Positions 34,207-43,477 of a DNA stretch of 64,000 bases are shown one piece after another. Below the pieces are notes generated by a model. It ran no database searches and was not told where the DNA came from. It worked only from the letters and a program-made list of their open reading frames with translations. This DNA comes from JBBRHQ01 sp963725315 (GTDB taxonomy: Bacteria > Actinomycetota > Thermoleophilia > Solirubrobacterales > 70-9), in contig CAVRYA010000009.1 of NCBI GenBank assembly GCA_963725315.1, positions 1 to 64,000 of the forward strand, given 5' to 3'. The translations under genes were made by a program, and so were the position numbers. Position 1 is the stretch's first letter, and every line of letters starts with the position of its first letter.

Positions 34207-34939
34207 ATGGATCACTTCCACTCGGATCACCCGGCAGGGCCGGTGGCGCGGCGCGGCGGCGACCGCCGCGATCGCGCTGCTCGCCTCGCTCGCCCTGCCG
34301 AGCGCCGCCTCGCCGGAGGGCCAGATCGTCGTTCGCGGCGCCCCCTCGGGCTCCCACCTGCGGCTGACCGCGAGCCGCAAGCGGATCGTCGTCAGGGGCT
34401 ACATGGCCGCGGCCCGACCCCGGGGATGCCGCTTCATCCTCCGGCGTAGGAAGGCCGCCTGCCCCCTGCGGGGCGTCTCCTCGATCGTGCTCGTCATGGG
34501 TCATTCCGACGACAAGGTCGAGGTCCTCGACCGCCTGCCGATCCCGCTGACCGCCTATCTCGGCAAGGGCTCGGACAAGCTGATCGCCAACGGCGAGCGC
34601 GACACCTGCTACCCGCAGGGAACCCGCCGCAACCGCTGCGTCGGCGGCCCCGGCAGGGACGTCTGCATCACCGGGCCGCGCAACACCGACTGCGTCGGCG
34701 GGGCGGGCCGCGACTACTGCCGGGCGAGCACCGGAAGCGACGGATGCTGGGGCGGTCCCGGGCCCGACGTCTGCCGCATGGGGCCCGGGCACGACGGTTG
34801 CCACGGCGACGGCGGCAGGGACCGGCTCTTCGGCGGGGCGAGCAGCGACCAGCTCTACGGGGGCCCCGGCAACGACTACTGCGACGGCGGTCCCGGCAGG
34901 GGCCGCTCGCACACCTGCGAGAGGGGCCCGCGGCACTGA
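34207..34939 (+). CDS. Exported Gly/Cys-rich RTX-like repeat protein, start uncertain
   Basis: The clear frame runs from about 34241 to 34939. It starts with a signal-like segment (AATAAIALLASLALPSAAS), a short beta domain, and then at least nine tandem turns of the type GGPGRDVC, GGAGRDYC, GGPGPDVC and GGPGNDYCDGGPG. These resemble the GGxGxD calcium-binding RTX repeats but carry a Cys after most Asp. No start codon exists in this frame; ATG 34207 lies in the adjacent frame, and one extra base in the GC-rich stretch 34243-34262 would explain it (span 3n+1). Probably a calcium-binding cell-surface protein. Confidence 0.72.
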
Positions 34940-34960
34940 GCGGCGGGGTAGGGTCCTCTC

Positions 34961-35443
34961 ATGGCGCGACCCTCGGGCAGAGAGGAGACGGCCGAGGAGC
35001 GACTCGACCGCAACCTCAGCGAGCTGCTGCAGGAGCTGCGGGTCGCGCTGCCCGGCGTGCAGGTGTTGTTCGCCTTCCTGCTGGCGGTGCCGTTCGCGCA
35101 GGGCTTCGCCGGGATTACCGCGTTCCAGAAGGACGTCTACTTCGCGACGCTGCTGTCCACGGCGATCTCGGCGGGGCTGTTCATCGCGCCGTCCGCCTAT
35201 CACCGCGTCACCTTCCGCTACCAGCAGAAGGAGCACCTTGTCGTCCTCGCCAACCGCTTCGCGATCGCCGGCCTCGGCTTCCTGGCGCTGGCGATGACCG
35301 GTGCGGTGACGCTGATCACCGACGTCCTCTACGGCCCGCTGGCCACGGCGATCACCGGGGTCGCGGCGCTGCTGATGTTCGCGCTCCTCTGGTACGTGCT
35401 GCCGCTGAGGCGCCGCTTCCGCCTCACGGGGCAGGACTCCTAG
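34961..35443 (+). CDS. DUF6328 membrane protein
   Basis: A 160-residue protein with four hydrophobic helices (about 30-50, 62-82, 100-120, 126-146) after a charged N-terminus (RNLSELLQELRVALPGVQVL). The motifs QVLFAFLLAVPF, FQKDVYFATLLSTA and PSAYHRVTFR are those of the actinobacterial DUF6328 family. Function unknown. ATG 34961 starts 22 bases after the RTX-like gene, possibly the same transcript. The IS481 fragment begins directly after its stop. Confidence 0.85.
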   Translation: MARPSGREETAEERLDRNLSELLQELRVALPGVQVLFAFLLAVPFAQGFAGITAFQKDVYFATLLSTAISAGLFIAPSAYHRVTFRYQQKEHLVVLANRFAIAGLGFLALAMTGAVTLITDVLYGPLATAITGVAALLMFALLWYVLPLRRRFRLTGQDS

Positions 35444-35444
35444 G

Positions 35445-35941
35445 TGTCGGTCTCGTCGTCGTTCGCCGCACCTTTCGACCAGTGATCCTGTGCCCGGCGC
35501 CATGGGGACCGATCCGCCCAGTTGCTTGACGTCGATGTGGATCAGCTCCCCCGGGCGGGAGCGCTCATAGTGGCGGATGGGCTCCTCGGGCTCCAGGCGG
35601 CTCAGCCTGCCGAGGCCGATCCTCCTAGCACCGCGGAGACAGTTGAAGTCGCCATCTCCAAGCAGCTCGGCGATCTCGGGCCCGGTCATCCGCAGCCGCC
35701 GCAGGGCGGCAATCGCCTCGACGCGGTCATCGGGTGTGCGGTGCGGGATCGCCTCGGTGCCGAGCTCCGATCGGCCAAGCCCAGCCTCGCCCTCGTCACG
35801 GTAGCGGCGCACCCACTTGCCGGCGGTCCGCACGCTCACTCCGGCGGCCTCGGCCGCCTCCGTGAGCGTGCGGCGCTCCTCCAGCACCCTCCTCACCATC
35901 AGCGCCCTGCCCTTCGGGCCGAGGGGCGCGTTAGCGTGCAG
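35445..35941 (-). pseudogene. IS481-family transposase remnant
   Basis: The minus strand reads LHANAPLGPKGRALMVRRVL, then AAGVSVRTAGKWVRRYRDEG, IPHRTPDDRVEAIAALRRL, MTGPEIAELLG, RRIGLGRLSRLEPEEPIRHY and PGELIHIDVKQLG, the N-terminal helix-turn-helix half of an IS481 transposase. The initiator Met is lost: a TAG stands where it should be. After VKQLG one extra base shifts the frame, and the matching frame goes on only to about RITGRKVRR. The DDE catalytic domain and the ends are gone, so the element is dead. Confidence 0.85.
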
Positions 35942-35955
35942 CTACCTAGGCGCCG

Positions 35956-38091
35956 CTACGGGGTCGAGACCCCTCCGCCCGGGGTCAGGCCGCCGCCGAC
36001 CGCCGGCGGGGGTGAGGGGCTGGCCGGCGCGGTGGTGGGCGGGGTGGCGCCCTGTCCCTGGTTGTCCTGCTGCCCAGGCCCCTGGCCCCCCGAGCCGCTG
36101 TCAGGTGCGCCGCTGGAGGGAGCGGTGCTGCCCGTCGAAGGCACCTCGGCGGCGGAGCGGGTGTTGCTGGAGTGCAGCGAGTGCAGGGTCGGCGTGTCGG
36201 TGGGGACCGGGAAGTCGGGGCACTCGCCGCCCTGGGCCGCCGACATGAAGGATTGCCAGATCGGGCCGGCGGTAGGTCCGCCGAAGCCGGTCGGGTCGCG
36301 CGACTCGGGGTGCCCGACCCAGACCGCGGTCGAGAACATCGGCGTGTATCCGGCGAACCAGGCGTCGGACTCGCCCTCCGAGGTGCCTGTCTTGCCCGCC
36401 TCGCTCGCGCACCCGATCGAGGTGTACCCGGCGCCGGTGCCCTGGGTGATCACCCCTTCGAGCAGCTTGGTCACGTCATAGGCCTCGCCCTCGGTGAGCA
36501 CCCGGTTGCCGGAGTCGGGGTCGGTCTGCTCGACCTTGCCGCCGGGGAACTCAACCCTGCTGACCGCGGTCGGCTTGTGGTGGATCCCGCCGGAGGCGAG
36601 GGTCGCGTAGGCGCTGGCCATCTCCAGCGGCGTCACCCCGACGCGGAGGCCGCCGATCGCCTCGGCGGGGAGCGAGTCGAGCGGGGAGGTGATCCCCATC
36701 TGGTGGGCGGTGCGGGTGACGTTCTCGGAGCCGACGTCGAGGTCGAGCTGGGCGAAGACGACGTTCACCGAGTCCCAGGTCGCCTCCGAAAGCGGCATCA
36801 CCCCGCCTCCGGGCTCGGCGTTGTTGACCGTCCAGGTGGCCCCGTCGGGGGTAATCAGCGTCTTCGGCGAGGTTCCGTCGTAGTAGGTGCTGTAGGGATC
36901 GACGCCCTGCTTGATCGCCGTGCTCAGCACGAAGGTCTTGAACGAGGAGCCGGGCTGGCGGTGCGCCTGGAAGGCGTAGTTGAACTGATTGTCCTCGGAG
37001 TACTCGCCCTGGCTCGAGGCGAGGGCGACGATCTCGCCGTTGCTGGGGTCGACCGAGGCGAGCGCCGCCGCCGGGCCGCCGCCGCTGTAGCAGACCCCGC
37101 AGGCGTCGACGGCCGCCTGGGCGTAGTCCTGGAGGGTCGGGTCGATCGTCGTGTAGGCCTTCAGCCCGCCGTTGCGGACCGTGTTGACCCCGTAGCGGTC
37201 GATCAGCTCCTGCTGGACGAAGTCGAAGAGGAAGGGCTCGCGGATCGTCCTGTACTTGTCGCCGGGGCTGAGCCCGAGGCCGCTGCTGCGGGCCTTGCGG
37301 TAGCGGGCGGGGCCGATGTAGCCCTGCTCCGTCATCGCCTTCAGGACCTCGTTGCGGCGGTCCAGCGCCGCCTTCGGGTCGAGGAAGGGGTTGTAGGCAG
37401 AGGGAGCCTGGGGCAGGCCGGCGATCATCGCCGCCTCGGTCAGGGTGAGCTGCTTGGCGTGCTTTCCGTAGTAGGTCTCGGCGGCCGCCTCGACCCCGAC
37501 CGCGGTCTCTCCCTCGACCGTCCCGTAGGGCGCCGAGTTGAGATAGGCGGTGAGGATCCACCGCTTCGAGTGGAGATGCTCCATGTCGTTGGCGAGATGG
37601 GCCTCCTTGACCTTGCGCTCGATTGTGTCCTCGGGGTTCTGGATGTAGAGGTTGCGGACGAGCTGCTGGGTGATCGTCGAGGCCCCCTGGACGGGCTTGC
37701 CGCCGGCCAGCAGGTCCTCCCAGGCGGCGCGGACGATCCCGGCCGGGTCGATCCCGCCGTGGTTGTAGAAGTTGTGGTCCTCGATCGCGACCGTCGCGTC
37801 CTTGAGGTTCTGCGGGATCGCCCGGGATCCGACCGGCTGGCGGATGTTGTTCGAGTGGATGAAGCCGAGCAGGCTGCCGTCGGCTGCATAGATCGCCGAG
37901 GAACGGCCCTTCTCGATCCGGTGCAGGGTGGAGAGCGCCGGTGCGGTGTCGTAGACGTGGATCACCCAGCCGGCGGCGACCCCGCCGGCGACCGCGGCCA
38001 TGCCTAGGAGGACCCCCAGCGCGAGCAGGAGCTTCTTCCAGGCGGGTGCCCGCGTGCCGCGCCTGCGGCGTCTCTGCGCCCGAGTTGCCAT
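35956..38091 (-). CDS. Class A penicillin-binding protein (bifunctional)
   Basis: A 711-residue cell-wall synthase. A basic N-terminus and one membrane helix (about 18-44) precede the GT51 glycosyltransferase domain (AIEDHNFYNHGG with the catalytic Glu, GASTITQQLVRNLY, RKVKEAHLA). The transpeptidase has PGSSFKTFVL (catalytic Ser), WDSVNVVFAQ (SxN) and AGKTGTSEGESDAWF (KTG). The tail is Pro/Ser/Gly-rich and disordered. It polymerises and cross-links peptidoglycan outside the membrane. The IS481 remnant lies 15 bases beyond its stop. Confidence 0.95.
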   Translation of the reverse strand: MATRAQRRRRRGTRAPAWKKLLLALGVLLGMAAVAGGVAAGWVIHVYDTAPALSTLHRIEKGRSSAIYAADGSLLGFIHSNNIRQPVGSRAIPQNLKDATVAIEDHNFYNHGGIDPAGIVRAAWEDLLAGGKPVQGASTITQQLVRNLYIQNPEDTIERKVKEAHLANDMEHLHSKRWILTAYLNSAPYGTVEGETAVGVEAAAETYYGKHAKQLTLTEAAMIAGLPQAPSAYNPFLDPKAALDRRNEVLKAMTEQGYIGPARYRKARSSGLGLSPGDKYRTIREPFLFDFVQQELIDRYGVNTVRNGGLKAYTTIDPTLQDYAQAAVDACGVCYSGGGPAAALASVDPSNGEIVALASSQGEYSEDNQFNYAFQAHRQPGSSFKTFVLSTAIKQGVDPYSTYYDGTSPKTLITPDGATWTVNNAEPGGGVMPLSEATWDSVNVVFAQLDLDVGSENVTRTAHQMGITSPLDSLPAEAIGGLRVGVTPLEMASAYATLASGGIHHKPTAVSRVEFPGGKVEQTDPDSGNRVLTEGEAYDVTKLLEGVITQGTGAGYTSIGCASEAGKTGTSEGESDAWFAGYTPMFSTAVWVGHPESRDPTGFGGPTAGPIWQSFMSAAQGGECPDFPVPTDTPTLHSLHSSNTRSAAEVPSTGSTAPSSGAPDSGSGGQGPGQQDNQGQGATPPTTAPASPSPPPAVGGGLTPGGGVSTP

Positions 38092-38183
38092 CCGCTAAGG
38101 ATGGCATTTCGACTATCGGGGCCGTGCGCCTGCCCGCGGCCCTGCAATCGGGCCGATCGGGAGCCTCCCCTGTGACCGCAAGC

Positions 38184-38211
38184 GGAGAGGCCCCTCGGGA
38201 GGGGCCTCTCC
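38184..38211 (-). terminator. Intrinsic terminator hairpin
   Basis: Arms GGAGAGGCCCCT (38184-38195) and its exact complement (38200-38211) form a 12-bp stem with loop CGGG. It follows the stop of the minus-strand secreted-protein gene by about 25 bases and isolates it from the PBP gene downstream. Confidence 0.8.
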
Positions 38212-38236
38212 GTGAAGCGCGGGCTTCGGCAGGTGG

Positions 38237-38866
38237 TTACTTGATGACCGCCTGCAGCAGCATCCAGCACCCGTCGGTGGAGGAGGCGTTCTGGAAGCCT
38301 CCGCCGGCGAGAAGCGACGGCTGGTAGATGAGCTGGTTGTCGCCGCCCGAGGAGCAGCGGAGCGCGCTCGAGTACTTGCTGCGCATCGCCAGGTATTCAC
38401 CCTTCTGGACCGGGACGTTGACCTTGAACGACTCGACGTTGTAGTGGTCCGAGTTCCAGTTCTGCTGGCTCTGGCCCTGGTAGTGGATGGCCGGGCCGTT
38501 GCGCAGCACCTTGCCGGTGTTGTCCATGCCGATCGTGTTCGCCTTGACCTTGGCGATCTGCAGGCGGAACGATCCCGGGCCGCCGGCGATCACGCGGATC
38601 CTGCGGATCGTGCCCGACTTCGGGGCGCGCTCGTGACCGGGGTTGCCGTATGACACCGTCTCCACCCGGGTGCAGGACTTGCCGGCGTCCTGGTGGGTGC
38701 AGGGGTGCTTGGGCAGCGAGTTCGAGGGCTGGACCGTCGGGTTGAGGTCCGAGCCGAACTTGGTCGCGGCCTGACCCGCGGCGGGGATCGCCGCCAGCGC
38801 CGTGGCTGCGAGCGCGGTGGCGATCGCGGTGCGGGCGAAGCGGCGGGGCTTGGTCTGGGTGTACAT
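38237..38866 (-). CDS. Secreted protein of unknown function
   Basis: A 209-residue protein from ATG 38866 with GGAGAC upstream. Twin basic residues (KPRRFARTAIATALAATALA) and a signal peptide ending AAGQAATKFG. The mature domain has four Cys (KHPCTHQ, KSCTRV, LRCSSG, DGCWM) and a jelly-roll-like pattern (KSGTIRRIRVIAGG, FKVNVPVQKGEYLAMRSKY), as in exported beta-sandwich proteins of soil actinobacteria. Function not known. It stands alone, ended by the hairpin at 38184. Confidence 0.75.
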   Translation of the reverse strand: MYTQTKPRRFARTAIATALAATALAAIPAAGQAATKFGSDLNPTVQPSNSLPKHPCTHQDAGKSCTRVETVSYGNPGHERAPKSGTIRRIRVIAGGPGSFRLQIAKVKANTIGMDNTGKVLRNGPAIHYQGQSQQNWNSDHYNVESFKVNVPVQKGEYLAMRSKYSSALRCSSGGDNQLIYQPSLLAGGGFQNASSTDGCWMLLQAVIK

Positions 38867-38976
38867 CTCGAGTGTCTCCTTTTGCTGATGTCTTGGTTGG
38901 TGTTTGCTGCCCACCAAGCTTCGGCCAGGAGGAGGTGCGCTCCCAGGGGGCCAAGGGCCCAACCGGGCTGCCCGAA

Positions 38977-38996
38977 GGGGTGATCCGAGTCACCCC
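38977..38996. repeat. Inverted repeat upstream of the secreted-protein gene
   Basis: GGGGTGA and TCACCCC form a perfect 7-6-7 dyad, about 110 bases upstream of the minus-strand ATG 38866 and 77 bases beyond the stop of the second P450 gene (39073). It may be the terminator of the P450 transcript or a regulator site; sequence alone does not decide. Confidence 0.4.
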
Positions 38997-39072
38997 CTGG
39001 GTGGGGTCAGACCTGTGGGGGCGGAGCCTCGCGGGTGCGCCGCGGAAGGCGGCATCCGGCGCTGCCGGGGCG

Positions 39073-40302
39073 CTACCAGCTGACCGGGAGCGTCTTCAGC
39101 TGGTTGACGAAGGGGGAGAGCGCGGCTTCGGGCTTGCCCGCGATCCGCATTTCCGGGAATCGCTTCAGCGTCTCCTCGAAGAGGATCTTCAGCTCGAGGC
39201 GGGCCAGCGCCGAGCCGAGGCAGAAGTGGCGGCCGCCGGCGCCGAAGGCCTGGTGCTCCGGGTTGCGCAGGACGTCGAAGCGGTCGGGGTCCTCGTAGAC
39301 GTCCTCGTCGCGATTGCTGGAGACGTACCACATCACCACCTTGTCGCCGTCGGCGATCGGACACCCGGCGATCTCGGTGTCCTTCATCGCGGTGCGGCGG
39401 AAGTGGGCGAAGGCGGGGAACATCCGCAGGCACTCCTCGACCGCCCCGGGGATCAGCGAGGGGTCCTCGGCAAGCATCTTCATCTGCTCGGGGTGCTCCA
39501 TCAGCGCCCGCATGCCGCTGGTGTAGGTCGCCTTGGTGCTGTCGTTTCCGGCTGCGACCAGGAGGAAGAAGCCCATCACTATCTCGTCCTCGGAGAGCCT
39601 CTCGCCCTCGATCTCGGCGTGGACCAGGACGCTGGTCAGGTCGTCGGTGGGGTTCTCGCGGCGCTCGGCGATCATCTCCCTGACCCGCTCGAAGATCGCC
39701 GGGATGTCCTCGTGGACGATGCCCTCGGTGCCGCCCGGGTTGAGGTCGGGGTCGCCGAGGCCGAGGGTCGTGTTCATCAGGGTCGCCCAGGCCTCGTCCT
39801 CCTCCTCGGGTATCCCCATGAAGCTGCCGATCACCCTCGCGACGACCGGCTGGGCGACGCCGGTGACCAGGTCGCAGCCGCCGCGCTCGGCAACTCCGTC
39901 GAGGACGCGCTCGGCGATCGCCCTGATCTCGCCCTCGTGCTCGGCGATCCGCTTCGGCGTGAAGCCGCGCTGGAAGAGCATCTTGATCCGGTCGTGCTTG
40001 GGCGGGTCCATGCCGATGAACATCGCCTGCACCAGCTCCAGGGGGAACTGGTGCGTGAGGCCGGTCACCCCACCGCGCTCCGAGGAGAAGGTGCGCCAGT
40101 CGAGGCTCACGGTGCGGACGTCCTCGGCCTTGGTCACCGACCAGAGCCCCTCCTCCTCGGGGTAGTCGTGGATCTCGCTCCAGTGGACCGGGCACTCGCG
40201 ACGCAGCCGCCTGAAGGTCTCGTGGGGCGGGCCCTCGGCCCACTGGTCGCGATCGACGACCGAGAGCTCGGAGAGGGGCTTCTCACGGGGCTCGGCGGCC
40301 AT
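39073..40302 (-). CDS. Cytochrome P450 (second paralogue)
   Basis: A 409-residue P450. I-helix VAAGNDSTKAT, K-helix EECLRMFP and haem loop FGAGGRHFCLGSALARLE are present. Long blocks are identical with the P450 at 25401 (for example AMFIGMDPPKHDRIK, RRENPTDDLTSVLVHAE and MWYVSSNRDE), so the two arose by duplication; the N-terminal substrate region differs more (SEIHDYPEEEGLWS), suggesting different substrates. GGAAAG precedes ATG 40302. It is divergent from the PLP decarboxylase. Confidence 0.93.
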   Translation of the reverse strand: MAAEPREKPLSELSVVDRDQWAEGPPHETFRRLRRECPVHWSEIHDYPEEEGLWSVTKAEDVRTVSLDWRTFSSERGGVTGLTHQFPLELVQAMFIGMDPPKHDRIKMLFQRGFTPKRIAEHEGEIRAIAERVLDGVAERGGCDLVTGVAQPVVARVIGSFMGIPEEEDEAWATLMNTTLGLGDPDLNPGGTEGIVHEDIPAIFERVREMIAERRENPTDDLTSVLVHAEIEGERLSEDEIVMGFFLLVAAGNDSTKATYTSGMRALMEHPEQMKMLAEDPSLIPGAVEECLRMFPAFAHFRRTAMKDTEIAGCPIADGDKVVMWYVSSNRDEDVYEDPDRFDVLRNPEHQAFGAGGRHFCLGSALARLELKILFEETLKRFPEMRIAGKPEAALSPFVNQLKTLPVSW

Positions 40303-40409
40303 GCTTTCCACCCTAACGGCTCGCGGTCCCAACGGCTTGCGGTCGCGAGGACGAGGGCTTCAGCCGACCGACCAGCGGTGCCGGGCGCGCCCTGACAGAA
40401 TCGGCCGGG

Positions 40410-41801
40410 GTGAGCGAGCGGGAACCAGAAGGGGGCGAGCCGGCCCCGGATCCGGGGCAGATGCACCTGTTCGAGCCCGACACCGACGACCTCGCGAGGC
40501 GGGTCTTCGACTACGTCGAGGGGCGCCTCGCCAGCCCGGCGGCCCTGAAGGCGCCGCGCTCCGAGGACGAGCTGGACCGGCTGGCCGGGAAGACGATCAC
40601 CGAGGAAGGGCTCGGTGCGAAGGAGGCATTCCGGATCTTCGAGGAGGTCCTGGCGCCGGCCTGCGTCAACACCAGCCATCCCCGCTTCCTCAGCTTCGTC
40701 CCCAACGCGCCCACCACCGCCTCGATCCTCTTCGACCTCGCCGTCTCCGCCTCGGCGATCTCCGCCGACTGGTGGATCGAGGCGTCAGGCGCCGTGCACG
40801 CGGAGAACGAGGCGCTGAGCTGGATCGCTGCGACGATCGGCTTCCCCTCCGGCGCAGGGGGGGTCTTCGTCAGCGGCGGAACCGCCGCCAACCTCAGCGC
40901 GCTGGCGGTGGCGCGTGACGCCTGGCGCCGGCGCGGCGGTGGCGCCGACCGCCCCGCGGTGGCGATCACCGGCGGCGGGCATTCCTCGCTGCGGCTCGCC
41001 GCTCGCATCCTCGATGTCGAGGTGATCGAGGTCGAGGCCGACGATCGCGGCCGGATGCTCGGGCCGGCCCTCGAGGCTGCGCTGGGGAGGGCAGGGCGGG
41101 AGGCCTTCGCAGTTGCCGCCACCGCCGGCTCGACCAACTTCGGCGCGATCGACGAGCTCGGCGCGATCGCCCGCTGCTGCGCGGAGCGAGGCATCTGGAT
41201 GCACGTGGACGGCGCCTACGGCGGCGCCGGGGCGCTGGTGCCCGAGGTGCGTTCGCGCTTCGAGGGGATAGAGCGCGCCGACTCCTTCGTCGTCGATCCA
41301 CACAAGTGGCTGTTCGCGCCGTTCGACTGCGCGGCGCTGCTCTACCGGGATCCGCGCCTGGCCGCTGCGGCCTTCACCCAGAAGGCCGAGTACATAGACG
41401 TGATCGAGGAGCGGGCCGAGTGGAACCCCTCCGACTTCGCGATCCACCTGACCCGGCGGGCCCGCGGCCTGCCGCTTTGGTTCTCCCTGGCGGCGAACGG
41501 CTGGCGCCCCTACGCGGCGGCAATCGAGCGCTGCATCGAGCTGGCCGGGCAGGCGGCCGAGATGATCGAGGCCGCCCCCGCGCTCGAGCTCTACTCTGAG
41601 CCCGAGCTCTCGGTCGTGGTCTTCCGCCGCCTCGGCTGGGACACCTCCGACTACCAGAGCTGGTCGGAGAAGGCGCTCCACGACGGGCTGACGATGACCG
41701 CGCCGACCAGCTGGGACGGGGAGACCCTGCTGCGCTTCTGCTTCATCAACCCGACGACGAGCGCCGACGACGTCGCCGAGATCCTCGCCTCGCTGGCCTA
41801 G
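40410..41801 (+). CDS. PLP-dependent group II decarboxylase
   Basis: A 463-residue enzyme of the aromatic-L-amino-acid/glutamate decarboxylase family. The PLP Lys lies in SFVVDPHKWLFAPFDC; the cofactor Asp/His region is MHVDGAYGGAG; VSGGTAANLSALAVAR binds the phosphate; NTSHPRFLSFVPNAPT is the substrate region. It should decarboxylate an amino acid to an amine or act as a related PLP lyase. The start is GTG 40410. Its stop overlaps that of the convergent PhoD gene. Confidence 0.9.
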   Translation: MSEREPEGGEPAPDPGQMHLFEPDTDDLARRVFDYVEGRLASPAALKAPRSEDELDRLAGKTITEEGLGAKEAFRIFEEVLAPACVNTSHPRFLSFVPNAPTTASILFDLAVSASAISADWWIEASGAVHAENEALSWIAATIGFPSGAGGVFVSGGTAANLSALAVARDAWRRRGGGADRPAVAITGGGHSSLRLAARILDVEVIEVEADDRGRMLGPALEAALGRAGREAFAVAATAGSTNFGAIDELGAIARCCAERGIWMHVDGAYGGAGALVPEVRSRFEGIERADSFVVDPHKWLFAPFDCAALLYRDPRLAAAAFTQKAEYIDVIEERAEWNPSDFAIHLTRRARGLPLWFSLAANGWRPYAAAIERCIELAGQAAEMIEAAPALELYSEPELSVVVFRRLGWDTSDYQSWSEKALHDGLTMTAPTSWDGETLLRFCFINPTTSADDVAEILASLA

Positions 41802-43400
41802 AGCTGTTGGAGCTGGGGCGTCCCCGCCTCGACCTTGAACTTGGCCAGGTCATGGGCAGGGCTGTGGGCCTGCTGGGTGTCGGCGGCACGGAACTGGCCG
41901 ACGACGGAGTCCCCGCTGACCGTGACCACGCAGTAGCCGCGGCTCTCGAAGTCGGCGTAGATCGTGTGCGGGTCGAACTGCTGGCGCAGCGCCTCCAGCG
42001 CCGCCGGCGGGAAGTTGAGCGCCTCCGGTAGGCCCAGCGAGGTGGCGGAGCCGCCGACCAGCTCGACCCCGATCGGGTCGCCACTCTGCAGGCCGTTGGT
42101 GCCCAGGTTGCCGGCGATGAAGGTGTGGATGTCGCCGCTCAGCACCACCAGGTTCTCCAAGTCCTGGTCGTGGAAGTGGTCGAGGATCTCCTCGCGCTCG
42201 GCCGAGTAGCCGTCCCACTGGTCCTGGTTGGCGTGCACCCCGATGCCGGTGCCGTCGAGCGCCATCACCATCGTCTCGCTGCCCCAGAGCTTCCACTTGG
42301 CCCCCGAGTTGGGGACGGCGTGCTTGAACCACGCCTTCTGACGGGAGCCGAGGTAGGTCCGTCCCGGCAGCAGGTCGTCGGGGCAGGCGGTGAGCTGGAC
42401 GTCGTTGCAGGGCTGCTGGTCGCGGAACTGGCGCTGGTCGGTGAGGAACAGCTCGGCCAGCCGACCGAGGCGCATCGAGCCGTAGATCTCGTTGGGGTGA
42501 CCCTTGTGCTGCATCCGCGGCATCGCCTCGAAGAAGGCCCGGTAGCCGTTGCGGCGGCGGGCACCGAACGGAACCCTGCGGGCATAGGTGTTGTTGTTCT
42601 CGAAATGGGCCGGGTCGGTCGAGGCCGAGTCGGGCTGGGTCCCGGCGTAGTTGTCCTCGACCTCGTGGTCGTCCCAGACCGAGACGAAGGGATAGGCCGC
42701 GTGCAGGTCCTGGAGGTTGGGGTCGCTCTGGTAGAGGCGGTACTTCTGGCGGTACTCGGCGAGCGTCTGCACGTCCCCGTCGTGGTTCTTGCCGGTCCTG
42801 TCCGTCCGCGCGTTCGGCCCCGGGTAGTAGTGGTGCTCGTAGATGTAGTCGCCGAGGCAGAGGACCAGATCGAGGTCCTTCTCCTTGGCCAGGGCCGCAT
42901 GGGCCGTGTAGAAGCCGGCCTCATAGCTCTGGCACGAGTAGAAGCCGATCCGGAGCTTCTGCTTGGAGTCGGGCGGTGGCAGGGTGCGGAAACGGCCGAC
43001 CCGGGAGTGCTTCTCCTTGGTGTGGAAGCGGTAGTGGTACTCGTGCCCGGGCTTCAGCCCGCCGACGCGCGCGTGGACGGTGAAGTCGCGGCTCTCGGGC
43101 GCGGTCACGAGGCGATCGGCGATGACTCGGCGGAAGTGCTCATCCTCCGCCACCACCAGCCTCAGCCGGGAGGAGCGATCGACACCGCTGAGGCGGGTCC
43201 AGAGCGTGATCGCCCGCGGCGAGGGCAGGCCAGAGGCGACGCCGTGGGCGAACTTGCCCTCCGCGGGCGAGCGGCAGCCTGCGGTTGCGCGCCAGGGCGA
43301 CGTAGTTGACCGGTCCGGCCAGGGCGAGGCCGGCCCCGGCCCCGGCGATCAGGATCTCACGGCGGCGGAGGCCCTTTGTCGTCTCGAGCGAATTCTCCAT
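41798..43400 (-). CDS. PhoD-like alkaline phosphatase, Tat-exported, one frameshift
   Basis: From ATG 43400 (AGGGGG upstream) the start LRRREILIAGAGAGLALAGP is a twin-arginine signal. One extra base at about 43261 breaks the frame; repair gives EGKFAHGVASGLPSPRAI, LWTRLSGVDRSSRLRL and then the long open part. Metal-site motifs are GFYSCQSYEAGFY, LCLGDYIYEHHYY, VSVWDDHEVEDNYAG, LTDQRQFRD and VVLSGDIHTFIAGN. PhoD enzymes release phosphate from phosphodiesters and teichoic acids outside the cell using calcium and iron. The repaired length is about 533 residues, normal for the family. Confidence 0.87.
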
Positions 43401-43477
43401 CTGAACACCCCCTGCTGGTTGAGCTGACCCCCGGACGCTACACCGCGATCGCCCCGGGGCCAAGCTCTTCCGGTCCC

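Noticed and set aside
34600..34930. Tandem DNA repeats / CRISPR-like array
   Set aside because: The periodicity is at protein level (GGxGxD-C turns) with varying codons; there are no identical repeats with unique spacers. No CRISPR array was seen anywhere in the window.
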